NCBI GenBank assembly: GCA_014238445.1
Contig: JABABC010000187.1
Span: 1-5,357 of the forward strand
Source of the DNA: Coxiellaceae bacterium
GTDB taxonomy: Bacteria; Pseudomonadota; Gammaproteobacteria; Coxiellales; Coxiellaceae
Length of the DNA: 5,357 nucleotides
Direction: 5' to 3'
Made by a program: the position numbers and the translations under genes
In this document: one piece after another, positions 1 through 5,209 of the stretch
Numbering within the stretch: position 1 is the first letter of the stretch
Layout of the letters: each line of letters begins with the position of its first letter
Notes under the pieces: model-generated
The model's input: the letters and a program-made list of their open reading frames with translations, nothing else
Database searches by the model: none
Told to the model about the DNA's origin: nothing

Positions 1-403
1 TAATGGCCATTTCAGGTGATGCAACACTCATCACTGGATGCACACTGGCTAACTGAAACCCTGCATTATCTGGCAATTTAAAATCAGTCGAAGCATAACA
101 GCCACTACAATGCAGCAGGATTGTTTTTAGATTGGCGCCGCGATGTGATTCATATAAGGCACTGATCACCGATTCCAGTTGATCGTCCGGCGTTGTCACT
201 AACATAATATCAGCAGACGGGCAATCTGAGATATCACACAGCGCCTCTCCTGCTCCAATAAAGTCACACGCTTTTTGAGCACTATCAAGCGAGGTATTAC
301 AAACTACGAGGACATTGGCTAACTGATTCGATACCCACAAACGACCCAAGGTTTGACCGACACGGCCACCTCCAATAATGACCATAGAAGGACAAGTTGA
401 CAT
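1..403 (-). CDS. Rossmann-like/DUF2520 domain dehydrogenase-like protein (3' part missing)
   Basis: Only the first 134 codons are present; the gene runs off the left edge. I translated it directly from the minus strand. It starts with MSTCPSMVIIGGGRVGQ, a beta strand followed by a GGGRVG dinucleotide-binding loop (about residues 11-16). A second strand follows (VLVVCN, 31-36), then IMLVTTPDDQL (67-77). The HCSG segment (98-101) and the later LASVHP (118-123) are typical where the Rossmann part passes to the DUF2520 part in this family. Family members usually have roughly 260-300 residues, so about half is seen. They resemble NADP-dependent oxidoreductases of the ketopantoate reductase/F420-dependent type, but to my knowledge the substrate is not established. 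GGAG lies 7 bases before the ATG and supports this start. It sits 23 bases after the stop of the 111-residue gene and is probably co-transcribed with it. Confidence 0.85.
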   Translation of the reverse strand, partial: MSTCPSMVIIGGGRVGQTLGRLWVSNQLANVLVVCNTSLDSAQKACDFIGAGEALCDISDCPSADIMLVTTPDDQLESVISALYESHRGANLKTILLHCSGCYASTDFKLPDNAGFQLASVHPVMSVASPEMAI

Positions 404-426
404 CAACACTCTCCGAAAGCAGTTAG

Positions 427-762
427 TTACTCATCTTTTTTATCTGTATCTGTATCACTCTTATCTGATACAGACGAACCACACTGTTCACAGCCAGCAC
501 ATTTTGCCCTAACGGCCTCTAAATCTTTAAAAGCCGCATTAAGCAACTTATTAATTTCTGACAGTGACTTCGTGTGCTCCGCTTGCGCCGTAACAAGCTC
601 TTGAATTTTTAGACTAATTTGAGCAATTTTAATCCCCAACGCATCGTTTGGATCCACATCAGGCGTACCACCTCCAGGATTTACCATGGATTTAATGTTG
701 TCAACAATCCCACCTATATCAATTTTCTTTGTTAAATCAGATAGATCCGGTTTCTTCGCCAT
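427..762 (-). CDS. Unrecognised small coiled-coil-like protein with CxxCxxC cluster
   Basis: A 111-residue protein that I do not recognise. It has three parts. Residues 1-28 form a short amphipathic helix-like segment, followed by a GGG/Pro/Asp linker (30-40). Residues 41-87 look like one long helix with heptad-like hydrophobic spacing, a plausible coiled coil for oligomerisation. The tail carries three cysteines (C88, C91, C94, CxxCxxC), then a Ser/Asp/Lys-rich acidic C-terminus. There is no signal peptide or membrane segment, so it is probably cytoplasmic. The cysteines could bind a metal or form disulfides, but no fourth ligand is near. A GGGGG Shine-Dalgarno-like run lies 5 bases before the ATG, and an extended -10 promoter lies just upstream. 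It is first in a likely operon with the DUF2520 gene. It is real rather than spurious because it has a promoter, a ribosome site and a structured composition. Function unknown. Confidence 0.8.
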   Translation of the reverse strand: MAKKPDLSDLTKKIDIGGIVDNIKSMVNPGGGTPDVDPNDALGIKIAQISLKIQELVTAQAEHTKSLSEINKLLNAAFKDLEAVRAKCAGCEQCGSSVSDKSDTDTDKKDE

Positions 763-791
763 AATAACCCCCTTTTTTTAATATCACTTCT

Positions 792-800
792 ATTATAGCA
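792..800 (-). promoter_or_regulatory. Extended -10 promoter for the 111-residue gene operon
   Basis: On the minus strand TGC-TATAAT gives a perfect extended -10 (TGn followed by consensus TATAAT at 797-792). No convincing -35 lies 16-18 bases upstream, as is common when the TGn extension is present. The predicted transcript would start near 785, giving a leader of about 22 bases that contains the GGGGG ribosome site. Confidence 0.65.
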
Positions 801-851
801 GATCTTAAGACAGCATTAGATGAAACTTTACCCTAGCTAGATATTCACGAA

Positions 852-886
852 GGTGGTAGTTTTGCAAAAAAATGCGAGAGACCACC
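852..886 (+). promoter_or_regulatory. Inverted repeat abutting the start of the 122-residue gene
   Basis: GGTGGT (852-857) is the exact reverse complement of ACCACC (881-886), which directly precedes the ATG at 887. In the plus-strand mRNA this would make a 6-bp, mostly G-C stem with a 23-base loop. The likely Shine-Dalgarno (GAGAG, 876-880) sits just inside the stem. The loop also holds a 10-base palindrome, TTTTGCAAAA (860-869). It may modulate translation or may be a protein site; no function is proven. Confidence 0.35.
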
Positions 887-1255
887 ATGAAACCAGCTAA
901 GCCGCCTACCCCACCGCCCGCCATAAAAACAATCAAAGAAGAGATGATTGAAGAAATTGAAAAACAAGTCGAGATACTTGATAAACCCACAGGCTTCATT
1001 TCTCCACGTCAACTAACGAAATTAAAAACAATTGCCGAGAAAAATATTAAGAAAATCGAAGAAATGACTGAGAAAGAACTAAGCAACAACCCTGAATACA
1101 TTCACTTGATGGCCAAGGCAATACAACAATACACTGCACTCATCGAAGCGTCATCTCAGCCACGCCTACAACACGGTTCGTTTTTTACACAGAAGAGAGG
1201 CGATCAGGAAATAGATCTAACTCAAGCACCGGTCAAAATTCAATCCATGGTTTGA
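887..1255 (+). CDS. Unrecognised small helical protein with proline-rich N-terminus
   Basis: A 122-residue protein that I do not recognise. An in-frame ATG exists at 872, but it has no ribosome site, whereas the ATG at 887 has GAGAG six bases upstream, so I chose 887. The N-terminus is proline-rich (MKPAKPPTPPPA). It is followed by charged helix-like stretches at about 12-33 (Glu/Ile/Lys-rich), 41-66 (Lys/Glu-rich) and 69-89 (ends AIQQYTALIEA). The last 30 residues are polar and probably flexible. It has no cysteines, signal peptide or membrane span, so it is probably cytoplasmic. The helices suggest a protein-protein interaction or scaffold role, but that is inference. It diverges from the 111-residue gene with about 125 bases between them, and its last 16 bases overlap the end of the convergent transporter gene. 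No clear sigma70 promoter was found for it. Confidence 0.75.
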   Translation: MKPAKPPTPPPAIKTIKEEMIEEIEKQVEILDKPTGFISPRQLTKLKTIAEKNIKKIEEMTEKELSNNPEYIHLMAKAIQQYTALIEASSQPRLQHGSFFTQKRGDQEIDLTQAPVKIQSMV

Positions 1256-2790
1256 TCCAACTCAGCACTGAATATTGAACGCTTTCGATGGGTTATTTTT
1301 AAACCCACGCGCACGAACAACACCAGCACAGCAGCAGCCAACAACACGAGGGCTAACTCCCCAAAGACATGCTGATAAATAGCAGCAGCATGACGAAGCG
1401 CCAGCTCATTATTTAAGGGAAAATTAATAGCAGCGACATTAGCAATTTTTGTCGTGATATAACTAGCGATGGCACTACCAAATTGAAAAATCCCCATCAT
1501 CAAACCCACTTGACCACTGGGGGCTAAACGACCAATTAAGGCAATCACAATCGGCACCATACACAGCTCCGCTAAAGCACATAAGGAATAACACAATACA
1601 ATGTACAAACCAGACGACATCCCATGATGATGAGCCTGTTGCGCCGCTAGCATCAGCACCACCATTGCTAGCGCAAAGATACCCAAAGCCAAAGTATATT
1701 TAGTGAATGCTGCTGTCACATAATCAGGCCGGCGGATTCGATTGATCAGCGCCATAAAGAAACCACCAAAAAGAATCATAAACAGTGGGTTAATACTAAA
1801 AAACACACTCGTTGGTAATTGAACACCCATCACCGTTCGATCCACCAAACGATCAACAAATAAGTTAAACGATGCACCACATAGTTGATTAATACTAAAA
1901 AAGACGATCATTGCCGCTATAGATAGCACTATTGCATTTAAAGCACTACGCTGCTGTTGATCAGCGTCTCGATATAAACGAATAAGGACACTGAGCACGA
2001 CAATACCGCCGAGCACAAGCACTGCCGTCCCGAAAGAAAAGACAAAAGCACTAAAGATCATAGGTAAACAACGTAACGTGACGATAATAGTCATCGAAAC
2101 CGGCTTTTTTTGAAAGCGTAGCTTAAGGCGCTCTAGTCGCATAAAGCGAGAAACTGTCTGTACATGCTGTATGGTGGTTTGAGGTAACTGCTTTTGCCCT
2201 TTAAAAAAGATTACCAATCCTACCAACATGCACACTGCCGTGAAGAGAAAGGCTAACGAATAACCTAACGTCACCCCTATCACTCCGCAAACGGTCGGTG
2301 CGATTAAAGCACCCACATTACGACAGATGTAATAGAGCACGAAAGCTTGCTCACGACCATCGGCTTTATTGTGATACAGGGCATTGACTAGAGCCACTAA
2401 TGCCGGAGAGAAAAAACCAACCCCCATCGCCATAAGCGACAAACCACCATAAATAAAAAACAGATGAGGCAGTATTAGAAAGCTGTTGCCAATCACCATC
2501 AGTATCGCACCCAATAATACAGCACGCTGATAACCTAAAAAGCGATCGGCTATATAACCGCCAAAAATAGGTGTGATAAAACTCATCATCAAATACGTAC
2601 CATACACCCCAAAAGCCTGAGTATCCGACAGGCCCATGACATGCGTTAAATACAACACTAATGTGGCCATGATGCCGAACCGCCCCATCAGCTCCGGAAT
2701 TTCCGCGCCAAGCAAGATATACAGTGCGCGAGGGTGTGATGGACTTTGCGCTAAAGATTGACGAGAACGTGGCAATAGCTGGGATATCAT
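1240..2790 (-). CDS. POT/PTR2-family (MFS superfamily) peptide transporter-like protein
   Basis: A 516-residue polytopic inner-membrane protein with about 14 predicted membrane helices, the usual size and topology of bacterial proton-dependent oligopeptide transporters. Family signs are GGYIADRFLGYQRA after helix 2 (78-90), YYICRNVGALIAP in helix 5 (153-165), NQLCGASFNLFVDRLVDR (301-318), FFSINPLFMI (330-339), the helix-10 glutamate in ALAELCMVP (E408) and LMMGIFQFGSAIASY (430-444). The expected role is H+-coupled uptake of di- or tripeptides or similar solutes. The helix-1 signature ExxERFxYYG is degenerate: E33-L-M-G36-R37-F38-G-I-M-A lacks the second Glu and both Tyr, so coupling or substrate may differ. 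A weak GGA lies 7 bases before the ATG. It lies 151 bases downstream of the alpha/beta hydrolase start-side neighbour and ends convergently with the 122-residue gene. Confidence 0.88.
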   Translation of the reverse strand: MISQLLPRSRQSLAQSPSHPRALYILLGAEIPELMGRFGIMATLVLYLTHVMGLSDTQAFGVYGTYLMMSFITPIFGGYIADRFLGYQRAVLLGAILMVIGNSFLILPHLFFIYGGLSLMAMGVGFFSPALVALVNALYHNKADGREQAFVLYYICRNVGALIAPTVCGVIGVTLGYSLAFLFTAVCMLVGLVIFFKGQKQLPQTTIQHVQTVSRFMRLERLKLRFQKKPVSMTIIVTLRCLPMIFSAFVFSFGTAVLVLGGIVVLSVLIRLYRDADQQQRSALNAIVLSIAAMIVFFSINQLCGASFNLFVDRLVDRTVMGVQLPTSVFFSINPLFMILFGGFFMALINRIRRPDYVTAAFTKYTLALGIFALAMVVLMLAAQQAHHHGMSSGLYIVLCYSLCALAELCMVPIVIALIGRLAPSGQVGLMMGIFQFGSAIASYITTKIANVAAINFPLNNELALRHAAAIYQHVFGELALVLLAAAVLVLFVRVGLKITHRKRSIFSAELDQTMD

Positions 2791-2821
2791 GATAAATCCA
2801 ATAAAAACAAGAGGTTAATAT

Positions 2822-2883
2822 AAAAATCGAGCAACACCCCGATCTGTACTTATGTAACAGTACATCAATACGAGGGGTATTGC
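2822..2883 (-). terminator. Hairpin with T-run between hydrolase and transporter: terminator or attenuator
   Basis: Read on the minus strand, GCAATACCCC (2883-2874) pairs with GGGGTGTTGC (2840-2831) over 10 positions, with one U-G wobble that would be a C-A mismatch in the plus-strand RNA. Nested inside is a perfect 6-bp stem, TGTACT/AGTACA (2864-2859 and 2850-2845), with an 8-base loop. After the outer stem come four bases and then TTTTT (2826-2822). The order fits a terminator after the hydrolase or a leader structure before the transporter. The U-run is displaced and the internal loop is asymmetric, so efficiency is uncertain. The inner palindrome might instead be a protein-binding operator. 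Confidence 0.4.
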
Positions 2884-2941
2884 AAGTTTTCAGAGAATAG
2901 AGCAACCGCCAACAACCCAAAGCAACTGCAAATCCACAGCA

Positions 2942-3733
2942 TCAACTCAAAAAATCACACACCACCGTCGCGAATAACTCAGGATACTCCATATGCGCAA
3001 TGTGGCCGCACTGGGAAAATGGATAGGACTGCACATGAGGCATTAAATCCATCAATGGTTGACTGCAGCGCAGTGGTAGCACGATATCTTCATCACCCGT
3101 TAAAACAAGTGTCGGCATGCTCATAGCCATCAACCAATCCTTGGTAGAAATTGCCTTAAGGGCCGCTAACTGCCCCTCAAAGCCTGTTATTGTAAAAGGA
3201 TGTGGATTTAAGCTCCAAAATTCGGCTAAATCCTCGAAGGCATGACCTTGCGAAAGAAAGTGATGTGAAAAACACCAAGCCAATTCCGCTTTAATCAAAC
3301 TACTTATGGGTGCCTGCGCTTTCATTAGCTCTAAGCGCGCCTGCTTAAAATATTGGTAAACCATAGTCAGCTTAACTCCTGACTGACTAATCACCGCATG
3401 CTTCACTAATGGCGCATGATAATGCATGAGTGCTTGCAAAATCATTCCACCCATCGAGTGACCAATAAATGCAGCTTGCTTAATTCCCAAATAATCACAC
3501 AAAGCCGCGGTGTCATCCGCCATTTGTTCAATCGAGTAGTCTCCATCTGGAACTGACGATTGTCCTGCACCACGATTATCAAACGTAACGACACGATACT
3601 GTTGCGAGAAGAACTTAACGACAGGTCGCCAAGATAAGTGATCAGAAGCAAAACCCGCTATGAGCACTAAAGGGTCGCCCGTGCCTATAGATTCATAATG
3701 AAGGGTAATACCGTTTAACTGTACAGTAGACAT
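2942..3733 (-). CDS. Alpha/beta-fold hydrolase
   Basis: A soluble 263-residue alpha/beta hydrolase (AB_hydrolase_1 type), probably cytoplasmic since no signal peptide is seen. It opens with STVQLNGITLHYESIGTGDP. The oxyanion-region loop is LIAGFASD (about 24-31), then DNRGAGQS (52-59) and the nucleophile elbow GHSMGG with Ser93. A cap-like helical region spans roughly 120-200. The acid is Asp216 in TGDED and the base His244 in CGHIAHMEYPE, so the triad is complete. The style is that of PcaD-like/esterase relatives, but the substrate cannot be read from sequence. An in-frame GTG at 3760 would add nine residues, but it has no ribosome site and lies almost at the predicted transcription start. 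The ATG at 3733 has GAGG 11 bases upstream. A separate promoter and an LTTR-like site lie between it and the LysR gene. Confidence 0.9.
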   Translation of the reverse strand: MSTVQLNGITLHYESIGTGDPLVLIAGFASDHLSWRPVVKFFSQQYRVVTFDNRGAGQSSVPDGDYSIEQMADDTAALCDYLGIKQAAFIGHSMGGMILQALMHYHAPLVKHAVISQSGVKLTMVYQYFKQARLELMKAQAPISSLIKAELAWCFSHHFLSQGHAFEDLAEFWSLNPHPFTITGFEGQLAALKAISTKDWLMAMSMPTLVLTGDEDIVLPLRCSQPLMDLMPHVQSYPFSQCGHIAHMEYPELFATVVCDFLS

Positions 3734-3768
3734 AACTTTACAAACCTCAATGATTCTCACTGGTCGCT

Positions 3769-3797
3769 ATCATAACCAAGCCACCCAAGAGGGGCAA
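3769..3797 (-). promoter_or_regulatory. Predicted sigma70 promoter of the hydrolase
   Basis: On the minus strand TTGCCC (3797-3792), a 17-base spacer and TATGAT (3774-3769) match the -35/-10 consensus at 4/6 and 5/6. The start would fall near 3762, leaving a leader of about 29 bases before the ATG at 3733. The poor -35 would fit a promoter helped by an activator. Confidence 0.45.
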
Positions 3798-3813
3798 TGA
3801 ATAAACGCTCTCA

Positions 3814-3840
3814 TTAAACATGGCATGTAGTGATGTTTAA
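3814..3840. promoter_or_regulatory. LTTR-like operator: TTAAACAT-N11-ATGTTTAA upstream of the hydrolase
   Basis: This is a perfect 8-bp inverted repeat with an 11-base spacer, containing the T-N11-A core typical of LysR-type regulator boxes (T3821, A3833). Its centre (3827) is about 65 bases upstream of the predicted hydrolase start, the usual place of an LTTR recognition site. ATTAAACAT recurs at 4804-4812 next to the LysR gene. Binding by that regulator is inference. Confidence 0.5.
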
Positions 3841-3872
3841 AAAACAACGACTCATTATAATTTTAAGTTTGT

Positions 3873-3891
3873 ATAGCCCACTCGCGGCTAT
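3873..3891 (-). other. Small hairpin at the LysR stop codon
   Basis: ATAGCC (3873-3878) and GGCTAT (3886-3891) form a perfect 6-bp stem with a 7-base loop, overlapping the TGA stop of the LysR gene. No T-run follows on the minus strand, so it is at best a weak terminator or mRNA-end structure. Confidence 0.25.
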
Positions 3892-4760
3892 CACCACGCT
3901 AAAGCGCGAATAAAATCGACAAAACAGTGAATCTTTTTGGGGCAATGCTTTTCTCTTTTAAAAACGACATGATAATCCACACCATCATGCCAATGTGATC
4001 GAAGAACAGGCTCTAATGCACCTTGAGCAACAGCTGAGTGAGCGACATATTCAGACACATACAATAAGCCCTGCCCTGCCATCGCTGCCTTCATTAAAGT
4101 GGGCAAGTGATTACAAGACAGTACTGGCCGCACTGACACGGGATCCTCTTTAAAACGCCATAAATGTGGCACGCTAAAATCACTGTGCACTAAACACCGA
4201 TGCGTCCTCATGTCCGAAGGTTGATCAATGGGTGATGACGATTGCAGGTATTGAGGGGCGGCAAACACACCAATAGGTTTTTTACCTAAATAATGCGATT
4301 GAAAGCTTTGATCCACATCGCGCCCTACGCGTATAGCAACGTCAATTCGCTCGCGAATAAGATCCACATACCCATTATCACAGACGAGTTCAAGCTGAAT
4401 ATCCGGATACTGACTGGCAAAATCCACCAGGTGTGATGACAAAAACCCTTCACTGAGCGTTAACGGCACTGTCACACGCAAACGACCGCTCACCTGCCCA
4501 CGGTGATCATGCACCTCATCAAAGAGCGCCTGAAATTGCACTAATAGCCCTTGGCTTTTCTCATAGAAAGCGACACCAGCCTCTGTGAGCTCCACTTGCC
4601 GGGTATTGCGATACAACAGTGTCGCACCCACTTGATGCTCTAAAGCTTGAATGTGCTTGGTCAGCGTGGAAGAAGAGGCATAACGGTATTGTGCTGCTGC
4701 TGAAAAACTCTGGTGTTCAACCACCCAATGAAAGCTTTGAATCAGCTTAATCCAATCCAT
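3891..4760 (-). CDS. LysR-type transcriptional regulator, CrgA-like subgroup
   Basis: A 289-residue DNA-binding regulator of usual LTTR length. The N-terminal winged helix-turn-helix spans about 3-62, with SFSAAAQYRYASSSTLTKHIQALE, LLYRNTRQVELTEAG and the linker helix after it. The effector-binding domain begins near 92 (GRLRVTVPLTLSE). It contains FASQYPDIQLELVCDNGYVDLIRERIDVAIRVG (about 114-146), typical of the CrgA-like group, and GQGLLYVSEYVA (229-240). The ligand is unknown; many relatives act on neighbouring oxidoreductase genes. A GGGGG ribosome site lies 5 bases before the ATG. It diverges from the DUF6506/oxidoreductase pair, the classic LTTR arrangement, and precedes the hydrolase on the same strand. 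Its own promoter overlaps dyad sites, so negative autoregulation is likely. Confidence 0.92.
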   Translation of the reverse strand: MDWIKLIQSFHWVVEHQSFSAAAQYRYASSSTLTKHIQALEHQVGATLLYRNTRQVELTEAGVAFYEKSQGLLVQFQALFDEVHDHRGQVSGRLRVTVPLTLSEGFLSSHLVDFASQYPDIQLELVCDNGYVDLIRERIDVAIRVGRDVDQSFQSHYLGKKPIGVFAAPQYLQSSSPIDQPSDMRTHRCLVHSDFSVPHLWRFKEDPVSVRPVLSCNHLPTLMKAAMAGQGLLYVSEYVAHSAVAQGALEPVLRSHWHDGVDYHVVFKREKHCPKKIHCFVDFIRALAW

Positions 4761-4776
4761 AAAAACCCCCGATTAG

Positions 4777-4789
4777 TTCCAAAACGGAA
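4777..4789. promoter_or_regulatory. Dyad TTCC-N5-GGAA over the LysR transcription start
   Basis: TTCC (4777-4780), five bases, then GGAA (4786-4789) form a perfect short dyad with T-N11-A geometry (T4777, A4789). It lies between the LysR -10 box and its start codon, over the predicted start near 4782. A bound protein there would block transcription, so this is a candidate autorepression site. Confidence 0.35.
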
Positions 4790-4817
4790 TAATAACGCGT
4801 CCAATTAAACATTTCAA
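4789..4817 (-). promoter_or_regulatory. Predicted sigma70 promoter of the LysR gene
   Basis: On the minus strand TTGAAA (4817-4812), a 17-base spacer and TATTAT (4794-4789) each match the consensus at 5/6. The predicted start near 4782 leaves a leader of about 22 bases carrying the GGGGG ribosome site. This is the best-formed complete promoter in the window. Confidence 0.65.
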
Positions 4818-4831
4818 TTCCCAATAAGAAA
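4804..4831. promoter_or_regulatory. Second LTTR-like half-site ATTAAACAT in the divergent region
   Basis: ATTAAACAT (4804-4812) repeats the 9-mer at 3813-3821 exactly. T4812-N11-A4824 preserves the T-N11-A spacing, but the right half (ATAAGAAA, 4824-4831) matches ATGTTTAA at only 4 of 8 positions. The site covers the LysR -35 box (4812-4817) and lies about 40 bases before the DUF6506 ribosome site, so it could serve both directions. No strong plus-strand promoter is visible beside it, as expected for an activator-dependent gene. Confidence 0.4.
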
Positions 4832-4871
4832 GTAATACGCTATGACCTTACCCTTCAACAAGGAGAAGAGA

Positions 4872-5177
4872 ATGATTCGATTTGCTTATATTTATGCCAT
4901 GCCAGGAATAACAACATCACAGCGACACACCGTCACCAGCAAAGAAGCTACTTTTCACAGTGTAGCGATCAACTTTGAGAAGAAAGATGAGGCCATCGAA
5001 ATAGCCAAACAGCTTTGGCTCGAAGATAGCATCGATATGATTGAGTTGTGCGGCGGCCTAGCCAATGCTGACCTCGTCAGCGCCATCAAATCAGCCACAC
5101 AAAACCAGGTTGCCATTGGGCAAGTCCTTTATGGGCCGGAATTCAGACGACCTCTCGTCGACCTGCTGCAACTTTAA
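4872..5177 (+). CDS. DUF6506 family protein
   Basis: A small soluble protein of 101 residues. An upstream in-frame ATG at 4842 would add ten residues, but the ATG at 4872 has a near-perfect AGGAG six bases before it and begins the family-like strand MIRFAYIYAMPG, so I chose it. Other DUF6506 features are the alternating strand/helix pattern, a helix at about 38-51 (DEAIEIAKQLW), the conserved IELCGG at 57-62, then a helix (LVSAIKSA) and the strand VAIGQVLYG (80-88). The family has no established biochemical role that I know of. It stands divergent from a LysR regulator and 32 bases before a flavodoxin-fold oxidoreductase gene on the same strand, with which it is probably co-transcribed. A role in redox or quinone/xenobiotic response is suggested only by this context. 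Confidence 0.8.
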   Translation: MIRFAYIYAMPGITTSQRHTVTSKEATFHSVAINFEKKDEAIEIAKQLWLEDSIDMIELCGGLANADLVSAIKSATQNQVAIGQVLYGPEFRRPLVDLLQL

Positions 5178-5209
5178 ACCACCCCGTCACATCATAAGAG
5201 ACAAAAACC

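Noticed and set aside
872..886. Upstream ATG extending the 122-residue protein by five residues
   Set aside because: It is preceded by an A-rich stretch with no ribosome site, while GAGAG is well placed for the ATG at 887.
805..999. Minus-strand 64-codon open frame
   Set aside because: It lies opposite the 122-residue gene and spans the divergent promoter region. It has no ribosome site and its sequence has no protein-like pattern, so it is a shadow frame.
2857..2885. Possible transporter promoter TTGCAA-17-TACTGT on the minus strand
   Set aside because: The -10 matches consensus at only about half its positions and the boxes lie within the hairpin, so it is not strong enough to list as a feature.
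2366..2920. Minus-strand 184-codon open frame overlapping the transporter start
   Set aside because: It overlaps the clear POT transporter in another frame on the same strand. Its translation is rich in Cys, Trp and Ser without domain signs, so it is a shadow of the transporter coding sequence.
3442..3651. Minus-strand 69-codon open frame
   Set aside because: It is fully inside the alpha/beta hydrolase in another frame and has no motif or ribosome site.
3734..3760. GTG start adding nine residues to the hydrolase
   Set aside because: It has no ribosome site, and the predicted transcription start near 3762 would leave almost no leader. The ATG at 3733 begins the normal family N-terminus.
4842..4871. 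Upstream ATG extending the DUF6506 protein by ten residues
   Set aside because: The ATG at 4872 has AGGAG at ideal spacing and begins the family-like first strand. The extension would translate through that ribosome site.
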